Below are positions 46,792-56,812 of a stretch of DNA of 64,000 nucleotides, piece after piece. The DNA is taken from contig NZ_CP037934.1 of NCBI RefSeq assembly GCF_004353225.1, positions 2,852,001-2,916,000 of the forward strand, written 5' to 3'. Within the stretch, counting starts at the first letter, position 1. Each line of letters begins with the position of its first letter. This stretch comes from Marinobacter sp. JH2 (GTDB lineage: Bacteria; Pseudomonadota; Gammaproteobacteria; Pseudomonadales; Oleiphilaceae). The notes beneath the pieces were generated by a model. The model saw only the letters and a program-made list of their open reading frames with translations. It was not told the DNA's origin and made no database searches. A program made the translations under genes and the position numbers.

Positions 46792-48159
46792 GTGAAGCCT
46801 TTGAACCCGACAGACCAACTGTTCCTCTGGTTGGAAAAACGCCAGCAACCAATGCATGTGGGTGGCCTTCAGATTTTTTCGTTTCCGGAGGGAGCTCCGG
46901 ACGACTATGTTGCCCAGCTGGCCGAGCAACTTCGGAAGCAAGAGCACATCACTCCGCCCTTCAATCAGCGCTTAAGCTATAAGCTGGGCCAACCGGGATG
47001 GGTAGAGGATGAGCACCTGGACCTTGAGCATCACTTTCGCTTTGAGGCCTTGGCAACCCCCGGGCGTATCCGGGAACTGCTGTCGTTTGTGTCGGCCGAG
47101 CATTCGCACCTTATGGACCGGGAGCGGCCCATGTGGGAAGTGCATCTGATTGAAGGCCTGAAAGACCGGCAGTTTGCGCTCTACACGAAAGTTCACCACT
47201 CATTGGTAGATGGTGTCTCCGCCATGAAAATGGCCATTCGAATGCTCAGTGACAACCCGCAAGAAACCAACATGGCACCAATTTGGGCCATGCCAGAGCG
47301 CAGTCGATCCGGAGCAAGCGACCGCTCGACATCCCTGTGGAGCAGCGTGGCGCATTTGTTGGGAAATTCCGGCCGACAACTCAACACCATTCCAGCGGTA
47401 GCAAAAGAGCTACTAAAGACCATCAATCAGGCCCGTAAAGACCCGGCCTATGACTCCATTTTCCACGCGCCCCGAAGCGTGCTGAACCAGAAGATCACGG
47501 GGTCGCGCCGTTTTGCAGCGCAGTCCTATGACTTGAAGCGCATTAAAGCCGTGTGCTCAGCCTACGAAACGACCGTTAATGATGTTGTGACCGCCATGTC
47601 TGCGTCGGCCCTGCGCACCTATCTGATCAACCAAGGTGCGCTTCCGGCCAAACCACTGATTGCGATGGTGCCAGTTTCACTACACCGCGACGACAACTCT
47701 TCCGGAAACCAAGTCGGGGTGATTCTCGCCAACCTGCATACCGACCTCGCGGACCCGAGCGAACGGCTGAAGAAAATTCACCAAGGCATGCAAGAAGCCA
47801 AACAGCGCTATCGCCAGATGTCACCCGAAGAGATTATTAACTACACAGCCCTGACCCTGGCACCCGCAGCCTTCCATTTGCTAACCGGCATGGCACCCAA
47901 GTGGCAAACCTTTAACGTGGTCATTTCTAACGTCCCGGGGCCGAACACCCCCCGTTACTGGAACGGCGCCAAGCTGGAGGGTATGTATCCTGTATCCATC
48001 GCCATGGATCGCCTAGCGTTGAACATGACCCTGACCAGCTACAACGATCAAATCGAATTTGGCCTGATCGGATGCCGGCGTACCTTGCCAAGCCTTCAAC
48101 GAATGCTGGATTACCTAGAGGACGGTTTGGCGGAGCTTGAAGCTGCCGCCGGCCTGTAA
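46792..48159 (+). CDS. Wax ester synthase / acyl-CoA:diacylglycerol acyltransferase (WS/DGAT)
   Basis: 455 residues. The catalytic HHSLVDG (HHxxxDG) lies at residues 135-141; the N-terminal QQPMHVGGLQIFSFPEGAP and the later FNVVISNVPGP are family blocks. It esterifies fatty alcohols or diacylglycerol with acyl-CoA to store wax esters or triacylglycerol. From memory it is very similar to the Marinobacter WS enzymes, which supports the genus. The GTG at 46792 begins where family homology begins; the frame stays open upstream without resemblance. Its stop directly abuts the stop of the TM2 gene on the other strand. Confidence 0.93.
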   Translation: MKPLNPTDQLFLWLEKRQQPMHVGGLQIFSFPEGAPDDYVAQLAEQLRKQEHITPPFNQRLSYKLGQPGWVEDEHLDLEHHFRFEALATPGRIRELLSFVSAEHSHLMDRERPMWEVHLIEGLKDRQFALYTKVHHSLVDGVSAMKMAIRMLSDNPQETNMAPIWAMPERSRSGASDRSTSLWSSVAHLLGNSGRQLNTIPAVAKELLKTINQARKDPAYDSIFHAPRSVLNQKITGSRRFAAQSYDLKRIKAVCSAYETTVNDVVTAMSASALRTYLINQGALPAKPLIAMVPVSLHRDDNSSGNQVGVILANLHTDLADPSERLKKIHQGMQEAKQRYRQMSPEEIINYTALTLAPAAFHLLTGMAPKWQTFNVVISNVPGPNTPRYWNGAKLEGMYPVSIAMDRLALNMTLTSYNDQIEFGLIGCRRTLPSLQRMLDYLEDGLAELEAAAGL

Positions 48160-48567
48160 TCAACTCAAGCGGAGGTTACTGTTCCGCTCGGAAATCTGGC
48201 TGTTGAGGGTCCAGAAATCGTACAGCACCCCGATGAAAAACAAACCACCAGTAAACAAGTAAATGATGCCCGTTATCCACTTACCCATGTACATACGGTG
48301 CACACCAAAAACACCTAGGAAGGTGAGCAATATCCAGGCGATGTTATAGTCGGTTTGGCCTTCCTGAAACCGGCTATCGGCTTCACGGTCCATCGCCGGT
48401 ATCAGAAACAAGTCGATGATCCAACCAATCAAAAACAAGCCCAACGTAAAGAACCAGATGGTGCCGGTAATGGGCTTGCCGTAATAAAACCGGTGTGAAC
48501 CCAAAAACCCGAAAATCCAGAGTAGGTAACCAATAATCTTACTGTGGGTATTCCCGCTTTCGATCAT
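48160..48567 (-). CDS. TM2-domain membrane protein, two TM2 repeats
   Basis: About 135 residues with four membrane helices. Two TM2-like modules are visible: YLLWIFGFLGSHRFYYGKPI with GLFLIGWIIDLF, and WILLTFLGVFGVHRMYMGKW with GLFFIGVLYDFW. Function is unknown. Two ATG codons 12 bases apart are possible; GGGAGG touches the upstream one (48579) and lies 12 bases before the one used here. Confidence 0.85.
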   Translation of the reverse strand: MIESGNTHSKIIGYLLWIFGFLGSHRFYYGKPITGTIWFFTLGLFLIGWIIDLFLIPAMDREADSRFQEGQTDYNIAWILLTFLGVFGVHRMYMGKWITGIIYLFTGGLFFIGVLYDFWTLNSQISERNSNLRLS

Positions 48568-48635
48568 GTTTGTCTGCATCCTCCCGGATGTTTGCTATAA
48601 ATTGGTTTCTGTTGAAGGTTCCGAAAAGCTCGCAC

Positions 48636-49415
48636 CTAATTATCTGCGCCACCTTTCATGACTACCTCACCTTGACGCCACAAACGCCATTCCCCGGGCT
48701 GGTAAATGTCCCATTTTTCATCGGTGGTTAAAGGTTCGGTGACGATCACGCTGACCACATCGTTTCGGGTGGTTTCCGCTTCGAAATCGATGGTCACATC
48801 GGTGTCTTTCAATCGCGCGGGGCCAAAAGGGGCTCGGCGGGTGATGCTGGCCATCTTGGTGGTGCAATAGGTGAACAGCCAATCACCGTTGCTCAGCAAC
48901 AGATTAAACACACCTTGGCTGGCGTAATGCGAAGACAATTTGACCAACCGTTCAACCATCTGCTCCAAGCTGTCGTCCCGGTCGCAATGGCTGCGCAGAT
49001 GATTAAGCATGTCGCAGAATAACGCCTCGCTGTCGGTACTGCCGACCGGCTCGTAAAAACCCTCCGGTGTCCGAAAGCCGGTGAGCTGACCGTTGTGGGC
49101 ACACACCCAGTAACGGCCCCAGAGTTCACGAATAAACGGGTGCGTATTGGCCAGGCAGATCTCGCCGACATTGGCTTGCCGGATGTGGCAAAGCGCCACT
49201 TCGCTTTTGATCGGATGGGTTTGGACCACTTCGGCAAGACGCGAACTGGCGCTTGCATCGGAGTCGTGGAAGCAGCGAATGCCCTTGCCTTCGTAAAAGG
49301 CCACGCCCCAACCATCTTTGTGAGGTCCGGTTTCGCCGCCCCTGCGAGTGAGGCCGGTAAAGCTAAAACACAGGTCTGTCGGGGTATTGGCGCTCATGGC
49401 CAGCAGTTCACACAT
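48636..49415 (-). CDS. Class II glutamine amidotransferase (YafJ-like)
   Basis: 259 residues of the Ntn glutaminase fold. The nucleophile is Cys2 after removal of Met1 (MCELLAMSANTP). HKDGWGVAFYEG, LCHIRQANVG, CAHNGQL and STDSEALF are the standard glutamine-site blocks. No synthase domain is attached, so the acceptor is unknown; YafJ proteins are also called putative amidotransferases. GAGGAA stands nine bases before the ATG. Confidence 0.9.
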   Translation of the reverse strand: MCELLAMSANTPTDLCFSFTGLTRRGGETGPHKDGWGVAFYEGKGIRCFHDSDASASSRLAEVVQTHPIKSEVALCHIRQANVGEICLANTHPFIRELWGRYWVCAHNGQLTGFRTPEGFYEPVGSTDSEALFCDMLNHLRSHCDRDDSLEQMVERLVKLSSHYASQGVFNLLLSNGDWLFTYCTTKMASITRRAPFGPARLKDTDVTIDFEAETTRNDVVSVIVTEPLTTDEKWDIYQPGEWRLWRQGEVVMKGGADN

Positions 49416-49466
49416 ATTTCGGTGGTTCCTCGAGCAAAATCATCGGTCGGCGCAAGCATACCGTAT

Positions 49467-50582
49467 TCAGTCCTCACCTCCAGCCGCAGCATCATTCTCG
49501 CGAGCGGGTTGCGCTTTGAACGACGAGGTTACCTGGTTACGGCCGGCCCGCTTGCCCCGGTAAAGATACTGATCGGCCACCGAGAATAGAGTGTCTGTCT
49601 GACGACCATCTTCTGGCCATTGCGCCACACCAAACGACGCGGTGACCGCCATATCCGCATTGCCAAGGTTCAACCTTCGGGCGGCTATTCGCTGCCGGAG
49701 CTCTTCAATGAGTTCATAGGCGGCGTCAGGCTGAACATCCCGCAAGATCAGGCCGAACTCTTCACCACCCAAGCGGCCAACAAAGTCCGTCACACGCAGC
49801 CGTTCCCGCAGGCACTGGCCGATTTCCTGTAGCACATAGTCGCCGGCTTCATGGCCATGGGTGTCGTTGATCACTTTAAAGTGGTCAATATCCATCATCA
49901 CCAACGCAAAAGCTGCGTTGCTGCGTTCACTTTCAGCGATGGTTCGAGTCAGCGTAGACTGAAAATTCCCACGATTAGCCAACCCAGTCAGTGCATCCGT
50001 CTGCGCCACTTCAATCAATCGTTGTTCGGCTTCCTCGCGCCGGGCTTCATACATATACATGAACACCTGCATCAAGCTGCTACACAGCACCATGTTCAGG
50101 AAATCAATGACGAAATCGGCCGTACTTAGCCCCTCGATGCCACTCAGGAAAACGACGTATACAACGCAACCCAAGGTCATAAAAGGCACACTAAGCGTCA
50201 TGCCTTCGCGCCTACCCAACAACAGATAAGCCAGTACAGGCATCATCAACACCCAAACAAACGCCGCCATGGAGGCGTCCGGCAAGAGCATGATGACAAT
50301 AAAAAATGAGAACAGGATAAACAGATAGCCGTAAACCCAGCGTTCGAAATGCGGAGTGTGATTGATTCTGGCAACACCAACAAAGGCCAAACCGCCAAAT
50401 ACATATTCAACAGCCGATACCCAAGGGTAGCCACTGAACAGCTGAAGAGTGGCGAACACGATGAGAGACAATCCCGTCACCCAAAGCAAAAACCGAGCGA
50501 GCGATCGGCGGTGGTTATCCCTTAGCCCAGAACGGCTCAGCGTCATCGCTTTGCCCAAGTCCGGGTGGTTTAACATATCCAT
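49467..50582 (-). CDS. Membrane-bound GGDEF diguanylate cyclase
   Basis: 371 residues. Five or six membrane helices occupy about residues 25-175. A GGDEF domain follows with TDALTGLANRGNFQSTL, MDIDHFKVINDTHGHEAGD and the active-site RLGGEEFGLIL. RVTD five residues before GGEEF is an intact I-site. It should produce cyclic di-GMP under control of the membrane part, whose signal is unknown. It differs from the cyclase at 18.5 kb in the sensor part, so the two probably answer different cues. Confidence 0.9.
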   Translation of the reverse strand: MDMLNHPDLGKAMTLSRSGLRDNHRRSLARFLLWVTGLSLIVFATLQLFSGYPWVSAVEYVFGGLAFVGVARINHTPHFERWVYGYLFILFSFFIVIMLLPDASMAAFVWVLMMPVLAYLLLGRREGMTLSVPFMTLGCVVYVVFLSGIEGLSTADFVIDFLNMVLCSSLMQVFMYMYEARREEAEQRLIEVAQTDALTGLANRGNFQSTLTRTIAESERSNAAFALVMMDIDHFKVINDTHGHEAGDYVLQEIGQCLRERLRVTDFVGRLGGEEFGLILRDVQPDAAYELIEELRQRIAARRLNLGNADMAVTASFGVAQWPEDGRQTDTLFSVADQYLYRGKRAGRNQVTSSFKAQPARENDAAAGGED

Positions 50583-50678
50583 AATGGTTCTGACCTAGAT
50601 CAGGCTTCTACTTAGTCTAGTACATTGACCGACTATAAAACACGGAGCCGTGTTATTCCCTAGCGGCTTTGAAACCGC

Positions 50679-51494
50679 TCAGTTATACAGGTTCTTTCTA
50701 GAGAAACGTTCAACTAAGGGTTGATATGCTGCTCCCAACAGCCGGTTGATAGCATCGATTCCCCAGGCATCAAGCCCGACCAAAATCCGGGATTCGTTCT
50801 TCAAAATCCCTTTAACGATAATCTCGGCGGCCTTTTCTGGTGTTGTGATAGCCAATTTATCAAACACCTTGCGTTGAGCCTCTGCATTTTCAGTTTTACC
50901 CATCCGAGCTGAGTTGGCTATATTCGTGCGAATTCCGCCCGGATGGACACAGCTAACCTGAACTGGCTGGCGTTCAAGCTTCATTTCTTGTCGCAACGAT
51001 TCCGTAAACCCACGCACAGCAAATTTAGCGGCATTGTAGGCACTCTGTTTCGGAACCCCGATAAAGCCAAACACACTGGAGATATTTACCACGTGGCCCT
51101 CACCAGACGCGATCAGGTACGGGAGAAAAGCACGAGAACCATGAGCCACACCCCAAAAATCGATATCCATGATCCATTTAAAATCGTCATCGGTCATCTC
51201 CCGAGCCGATGCCGACAAAGCGACGCCTGCATTATTGATAACGAGGTTAACGGCTCCAAAATCGGCCTGCACTTGCTCTGCATGGGCATATATCGCATCG
51301 CGCTCCGAGACATCCAAGTAGTAGGCTTTGACATCTGCCCCTCGACAGGCAGCCACCGTTTCTGCCAAACCGATTTCGTTAACATCAGACAGCGCCAAAC
51401 GACATCCCTTCGAGGCCAACAACTTGGCTAACCCGCGGCCGATTCCTGAACCCGCACCTGTAATCACCGCGACTTTGTTTTTGAGATTTTTCAT
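50679..51494 (-). CDS. SDR-family oxidoreductase
   Basis: 271-residue short-chain dehydrogenase. The cofactor site is AVITGAGSGIGRGLAKLL; NNAGVALS and the catalytic YNAAK (with ISSVFGF serine) complete the classical SDR set. The aspartate after the second strand (LALSDVNE) favours NAD over NADP. The substrate is unknown. AAGG lies eight bases before the ATG. Confidence 0.9.
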   Translation of the reverse strand: MKNLKNKVAVITGAGSGIGRGLAKLLASKGCRLALSDVNEIGLAETVAACRGADVKAYYLDVSERDAIYAHAEQVQADFGAVNLVINNAGVALSASAREMTDDDFKWIMDIDFWGVAHGSRAFLPYLIASGEGHVVNISSVFGFIGVPKQSAYNAAKFAVRGFTESLRQEMKLERQPVQVSCVHPGGIRTNIANSARMGKTENAEAQRKVFDKLAITTPEKAAEIIVKGILKNESRILVGLDAWGIDAINRLLGAAYQPLVERFSRKNLYN

Positions 51495-51715
51495 TCGGAC
51501 AGCCTTTTGTTTTATTGTTGGTTAATCAGGATACTGTAGTACCCCTCCACTGTAATACTTGGTTGAAGCCTCGCCATGGCATCAAACATCCCTTGAGGCT
51601 GTCATTCCGGCCACAACACTTACAAACAATCCGTGCAGCGAGTCAGAGACGGCATCGAGTTCATTGGTTACAATCAAGCTTCTTCTGAATTCATGCCCTT
51701 CGCTTGGAACTGATT

Positions 51716-52177
51716 ATGGAATGGAGTCTTACCCATTTATGGCTGATTCTGGCCTTGGTCCTCAGCCTTGCTGAGCTCACCTCCGGTGTACTTTTGCTAT
51801 TGGCGCTTGGCATTGCGGCAGCGCTAACGGCCTTAGTGTCTTTTCTGGGCGCCCCGTTTGAATGGCAACTGGTCACCATGGGCGTCATGTCCGGCATTTT
51901 GGTGCCCGTTGCCATTCGCTGGATACGCCCTCGTTTTTCACCCAAAGGCGTGGCCTACGGCACCACCGGCACCGGCGTCGAACACGGAATGACCTATCGA
52001 ACGCAACTGCGTGACTTTGATGGGGCTACCGGCATCAAGGTCAACGGCGATTTCTATCGTTTGAAGTTGTCCGATGGCAGCAGCCCCGAATTGCCGGAAG
52101 GCACCGCTGTGATTTTCGAAAAATTTGATGGCACCACCGCCATCGTGCATCTAGCTCAACCCAAACAGGAAGGTTAA
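51716..52177 (+). CDS. NfeD-like membrane protein
   Basis: 153 residues: three membrane helices in the first 75 residues and a C-terminal OB-fold (GMTYRTQLRDFDGATGIKV onward). NfeD proteins pair with SPFH proteins in membrane microdomain organisation, as YbbK/QmcA with YbbJ. The ATG at 51716 has GGAA ahead and is preferred over a TTG four codons upstream. It is followed after two bases by the SPFH gene. Confidence 0.87.
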   Translation: MEWSLTHLWLILALVLSLAELTSGVLLLLALGIAAALTALVSFLGAPFEWQLVTMGVMSGILVPVAIRWIRPRFSPKGVAYGTTGTGVEHGMTYRTQLRDFDGATGIKVNGDFYRLKLSDGSSPELPEGTAVIFEKFDGTTAIVHLAQPKQEG

Positions 52178-52179
52178 AC

Positions 52180-53199
52180 ATGGAAGCATTCATTACTCCG
52201 GGGCTTGTTATCAGCTTAATTATTGTCGCTGTCGGCATTTTCATTATTGCCAAAGGTCTGGTGATTATCCGTCAGTCCGAGGTGATGGTTATCGAGCGGC
52301 TGGGTTCATTTAACCGCGTACTCGAGAGCGGCATCAACATCATCATTCCTTTTATCGAAAAGCCCCGCCCAATCAGCATGATTCGTTACATGCGCATGGG
52401 TGAGGAATACCACCCGGTGACCAGTGATGAAGTCCGCATCGACCGCCGTGAAACCGTGATGGATTTCCCGGGCCAGCCGGTAGTGACTACCGACAACGTG
52501 ACCGTGAAAATCAACGGCGCGCTCTACTACCAGATCATCGATCCTCGCCGGGCCGTTTACGAAGTTGCCAACATGAGCCAGGCGGTAGAGGTGCTGGCTA
52601 AAACCACTCTGCGGTCGGTGGTGGGCAAAATGGAGCTGGACAAACTGTTTGAATCCCGAAGTGAAGTAAACAGCGCCATCCAGGCAGAAATGGAAGAAGC
52701 TGCGTCAAAGTGGGGCGTAAAGCTCACGCGAGTGGAAGTGCAAGACATCAGCATGCCGGAAGAAGTTGAGGAGGCCATGCGCCTACAGATGGCCGCGGAA
52801 CGAAAACGCCGTGCCACGGTGACGGAAGCTGAGGGTGAAAAAGCCGCAGCTATTGCCATGGCTCAAGGCCAGCGTGAGTCTGCCATCTTGAATGCCCAAG
52901 GTGATAAGGAATCCGCGATTCTACGCGCTCAGGGTGAGCAAGAATCTATCCGCCTGGTACTGAATGCCATCGGCGAAAATGAAGAGAACAAGCGTACCGT
53001 TGTGGGCTATCTGCTGGGCCAAAGCTACATCAAAGCCCTGCCGACCATGGCCAAAGACGGCGAGCGCGTGTTCGTGCCTTATGAATCGACCGCGTTGCTG
53101 GGCTCTATGGGCATGTTCCGAGAGTTGGCCGGCAGCCCCGAAGATACCATACGTGATAGCTTGCGCAGCGGCATGGTTGCCTCAGCCGGCACCAACTAA
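52180..53199 (+). CDS. SPFH/stomatin-like protein (QmcA/slipin type)
   Basis: 339 residues. One N-terminal membrane helix is followed by an SPFH domain (VIRQSEVMVIERLGSFNRVL; TTDNVTVKINGALYYQI) and a coiled-coil region with a QGDKESAILRAQGEQESI pattern. Such proteins form large membrane-bound rings with NfeD partners and regulate proteases such as FtsH. It is translationally close to nfeD, whose stop lies inside its ribosome site (AGGAAGG). Confidence 0.93.
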   Translation: MEAFITPGLVISLIIVAVGIFIIAKGLVIIRQSEVMVIERLGSFNRVLESGINIIIPFIEKPRPISMIRYMRMGEEYHPVTSDEVRIDRRETVMDFPGQPVVTTDNVTVKINGALYYQIIDPRRAVYEVANMSQAVEVLAKTTLRSVVGKMELDKLFESRSEVNSAIQAEMEEAASKWGVKLTRVEVQDISMPEEVEEAMRLQMAAERKRRATVTEAEGEKAAAIAMAQGQRESAILNAQGDKESAILRAQGEQESIRLVLNAIGENEENKRTVVGYLLGQSYIKALPTMAKDGERVFVPYESTALLGSMGMFRELAGSPEDTIRDSLRSGMVASAGTN

Positions 53200-53216
53200 A
53201 AGTAACCAGGCGCTCG

Positions 53217-53819
53217 CTAACCCAACAGGTGGTCCAGCGGGCGCTCGTAACTGGGCGCGAATACCTCAAGGAAATACTTCACTTCGGGTGAAGCGTCTTC
53301 TTGCAGGCGCCGGAGTATCTGCTCCGCTGCCGGCTCGAATTCTTTGTTACCGGTCTGGATTTCGGCCCGACATTTCAACAGCGCCGACAACCGGTCCGCT
53401 GACTTGATCAGCTCTTGTTCTTCCTCGGTCCACTGCGATTCCCGCAGGTAGGGCGCAAAAGCATCCTGCAATTCATCTGGCAACAACGCCAACAGCTCGG
53501 TTTCAGCTTTGTGTTCAATGTCGCCGAACACCTCCCGCATCACTTTCGAGTGGTACTTCACCGGGGTCGGCATATCCCCGGTAATCACTTCAGTGGCATC
53601 GTGATAGAGCGCGGCGGTCGCAATCCTGTCGGCATTTATCTGGCCATCAAATTTGGTGTTTCGGATCAGCGCCAGTGCATGGGCAATGGTCGCCACTTCC
53701 CAGGAATGGGTTGCCACATTTTCTTCAATGGCATTACGCATCAAGCCCCAGCGTTTGATCCAGCGCAGCCGGGACACATAGGCAAAAAAATGGCTCACGG
53801 GCGTTTTCTTCAGACTCAT
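53217..53819 (-). CDS. yfbR: 5'-deoxynucleotidase YfbR
   Basis: 200-residue HD-domain phosphohydrolase. The metal site is read in NVATHSWEVATIAHAL (first His), ALYHDATEVITGD (HD) and IKSADRLSALLKC (last Asp). The N-terminus HFFAYVSRLRWIKRWGLMRN matches enterobacterial YfbR. It removes phosphate from deoxynucleoside 5'-monophosphates. AGGAAA precedes the ATG. It is convergent with the SPFH gene, 17 bases apart. Confidence 0.92.
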   Translation of the reverse strand: MSLKKTPVSHFFAYVSRLRWIKRWGLMRNAIEENVATHSWEVATIAHALALIRNTKFDGQINADRIATAALYHDATEVITGDMPTPVKYHSKVMREVFGDIEHKAETELLALLPDELQDAFAPYLRESQWTEEEQELIKSADRLSALLKCRAEIQTGNKEFEPAAEQILRRLQEDASPEVKYFLEVFAPSYERPLDHLLG

Positions 53820-53842
53820 TCAAGTTTCCTGTTGGGCTGCAC

Positions 53843-56656
53843 TTAGCGCACATCCAGCGTGAAAGGTACGATCACGTTCCCTTGTTCATCCAATTCCGAG
53901 TGTTGCAGGGTATCCAGTGTGAAAAGCTGGTCATCGGGCACACCGTGGGTGTCTTGCAACAACCGATGAACAGTTTGCCCACGCATGGCTGCCAGCTGAC
54001 TCAAAGCTTCCGGTGGCAATTGGCGTTCGCCAGTTTGATACTCCTGCTGCGCTCGTGCCCAGGCCTCGTCCGTGACGGTTTCACCGGCGGTCCTCATCCG
54101 TGCTTTTAACAACACCAGGCCATCCGCTTTGGGTGCCGCGGCGCCACGAATACTCAGCAGTAAATCCGGCCGATCGTTCAAAGCCTTGGCCAATACGGCG
54201 ACTTTTTCCGCCTCGCCGTCCGCCAAAGCGATTTTACCGGGCACGAAACTCACCCGGCCCAGTTCTTCGCTGTTGAAGCCGGCAAAATCCGCCAGCGAGC
54301 CGAGCATACTAAACGGCGACGCTGCCGCTTTGACCAATAGATTCACGAAGGCGCTCATCACCACCTGACCCATTCGGAAATCGGGGTTGGCGATATCCCC
54401 TTTTATGGGCAAATCCACTTCGATAATGCCGTTTCGATTCGTGAGCAGCGCCAGACCCAGCTTCACCGGCGCATTGACAGCTTCTTCGCTGGCGATCGCT
54501 TGGCCCAATCGCATTTGGTCCAGACGGAGCTGGTTCGAGGCCTTCAAGCTCGTGCCGGTAATCTGGTAGTCCAGCTCAAGATTCAGCTTTCCGGCATCCA
54601 CTGCGTACCCTAAATATCGGCCGATGTAAGGCGAAAGTACCGGCAAAGACAAGCCTTCCATAGTGAGTTTCAGATCACTGGTTTCATCCGTGCCCAAAGC
54701 GCCCAACGAGCCCTCAAATTTCACCGGGGCTCCTCCGGCCAATTCGCCTTGTAAATTAACCAGTCCCTGCTGGGGCGGCACGTTGCTGATGCCACTCACA
54801 GAACCGGATAACGCCTCAAAGCTGGTAGTGAAAACGGGCGTGAGCGTTCGGTCGGTGTAACCCACCGAGCCGCCATCAATGAGCAACTCGCCAATCCGGA
54901 AAATAAATGCGGGTTCGCTGTCTCCGTGCTTTTCGGATGCAGAATTAGCGGATTGCTCGCGGGCCCCAGCACCCGGATCGGATTTAACAATGCGCTCAAT
55001 ATTGTGAGCCCCGCCTTTTACTCGAACCAGATTAAGAGATGGCCGCTCAAGCGTGACCGTGCCGATTTCCAAGCGCGCCGGGTTAACATTGAATTCCACC
55101 GGTGCCAATCGCAGCAACTGCCAAGACACCAACTCGCCCTCTAGGTCAGGCAGGCGCAGATCAAAGCCGGTAATTTGTGCCGAACCGCTGAAGGTGCCGG
55201 TTACCGGAGCATCTTGTCCATCCAGATCCAGATTGCCATCAAAGCCCAGTGTGCCATCCTCCACCTCGACATTGGCGCCAAGCTGTATGTAGGGCTCAAC
55301 CGCTGCCAGAGCAATGCCGGATCCCGCCAAAGCGGCTTCGAAATTGAATGGAGTGGGAGTAAGCTGGCCCTTTGCGGTAATTTGGCCGCCACTGGCCAGT
55401 TTGGTGGATAGTTCGTAGGCCGCAGGCTCATCCGTCCGGTGAGAAAGCTTACCGATGGTAACGGACAAATCCACCAACTCCAGCTCCGCGGGCTGAGCAG
55501 TCGCCTCATCCCGCCAGCGCAAGCGACCCTGCGTTAACTCAACACCCTGAACCTCCCAGCGGAACGACTGATCAGGACTCTGCGGTGTTTCAGCCGCTGG
55601 CGTTGTCTCGGCTGGCGGCAACGAAGCTTGCCAGTCAATACTGCCGTCAGATCGCCGGACAGCCGACACCATCGGCTGTTCGATCCTTACCGTACCGACC
55701 TGCGCTTCTTTACCGGTCAGATCGAAGCCCACGCAATCTACTGATAAGGCTTCAATATTCAGCGCAGGCTCTTCAACACCCTTGGCCAACGCTAGCACCA
55801 GCTTTTTAAGCTCCAATTTTCCGCCGGAGGTTTCGAGTTGAAAACCACGTTCGTTCGAGAGCCAATAGTTCGACTCAACGGTGACCCGTCCACCCTTTAA
55901 CTGCCAGGGAAGGTACGGTTCAAGGTACTTGGCCAAAGTCTTATAATTGACATCGGAAAACCGAATCCGTCCTTCGGAATACAGCGGGTTAATACTCAGC
56001 TCACCTTCCCATTCAAGGGTTTGCTCACCGATGGCAGCCTGAATGGAGTAGCGACTATCCTCTTCACCCCGCGACCAAGTCGCCAGATTGTCAACAGCAA
56101 GGTCCAGAGGCTCAATCTCCAATTCGACGGTGTCATCCTGAGTAAAGTCTCGGAATAACAGCTGGCCGCTCTCAATAGCCAAGTGCCCAACATAGAATTT
56201 AGGTGGCTCAGACGCTTCTTTATTCGCCTTAGGTGCACCCCCCCCTGCTTCCGGATTCGCTTGCTTCCAGTCCCGCACGAAATTGACGGAATAATCCTGC
56301 AGCAGATCCAGCCGCACGTCGGGCTTGATAAGGCGTATTTCATCAAACCCCACCACACCCCTGGCAAGCTGCAACACATCCAGATTGACTCGCAAATGTT
56401 CAAACGCGGCAACGGGCCGGTCTTCGGCGTCTTGAGCCGAAAACACATCTGCTTCCAGGCTGAATAGAAACGGGTTAAAGCGAATGTCGGAAATCTGGGC
56501 CTGCCATCCCATTTTGTCTTTGAATTGACTCGGAAGCTCTTTCTCCAGCCACCATGGCAGTATCAGGAATCCGGCCAGTGCGTACAGCACCAGTAACACA
56601 CACAACCCGATCAACAGGTTTCTGACCCTATGACTTCCTGCCGCTGATTGGCCCAC
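53843..56656 (-). CDS. Large DUF748 / AsmA-like envelope protein
   Basis: 937 residues. One N-terminal membrane helix (LLIGLCVLLVLYALAGFLILP) anchors a long periplasmic part with DUF748 character: WWLEKELPSQFKDKMGW near the start and DLPIKGDIANPDFRMGQVV near residue 750. The repeating beta-strand layers recall AsmA-like lipid-transfer bridges. It ends in an OmpA-like region (LLSIRGAAAPKADGLVLLKAR). It starts with GTG and has GGGAG six bases ahead. A role in outer-membrane lipid transport is inferred from the AsmA relation only. Confidence 0.85.
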   Translation of the reverse strand: MGQSAAGSHRVRNLLIGLCVLLVLYALAGFLILPWWLEKELPSQFKDKMGWQAQISDIRFNPFLFSLEADVFSAQDAEDRPVAAFEHLRVNLDVLQLARGVVGFDEIRLIKPDVRLDLLQDYSVNFVRDWKQANPEAGGGAPKANKEASEPPKFYVGHLAIESGQLLFRDFTQDDTVELEIEPLDLAVDNLATWSRGEEDSRYSIQAAIGEQTLEWEGELSINPLYSEGRIRFSDVNYKTLAKYLEPYLPWQLKGGRVTVESNYWLSNERGFQLETSGGKLELKKLVLALAKGVEEPALNIEALSVDCVGFDLTGKEAQVGTVRIEQPMVSAVRRSDGSIDWQASLPPAETTPAAETPQSPDQSFRWEVQGVELTQGRLRWRDEATAQPAELELVDLSVTIGKLSHRTDEPAAYELSTKLASGGQITAKGQLTPTPFNFEAALAGSGIALAAVEPYIQLGANVEVEDGTLGFDGNLDLDGQDAPVTGTFSGSAQITGFDLRLPDLEGELVSWQLLRLAPVEFNVNPARLEIGTVTLERPSLNLVRVKGGAHNIERIVKSDPGAGAREQSANSASEKHGDSEPAFIFRIGELLIDGGSVGYTDRTLTPVFTTSFEALSGSVSGISNVPPQQGLVNLQGELAGGAPVKFEGSLGALGTDETSDLKLTMEGLSLPVLSPYIGRYLGYAVDAGKLNLELDYQITGTSLKASNQLRLDQMRLGQAIASEEAVNAPVKLGLALLTNRNGIIEVDLPIKGDIANPDFRMGQVVMSAFVNLLVKAAASPFSMLGSLADFAGFNSEELGRVSFVPGKIALADGEAEKVAVLAKALNDRPDLLLSIRGAAAPKADGLVLLKARMRTAGETVTDEAWARAQQEYQTGERQLPPEALSQLAAMRGQTVHRLLQDTHGVPDDQLFTLDTLQHSELDEQGNVIVPFTLDVR

Positions 56657-56812
56657 AAAACTCTCCCTTACTCGATATGTTCATACACTACGATCACCAC
56701 TCAAGCATAGCGTTCAGACAGCGGCTTTGTCAGCCAAACCTGACAGCAGCCGCAGAACCGGATATCCTCAACTCCTTAAAACCTCCTGTGACCGCCAACG
56801 GAGAATAGCTCT

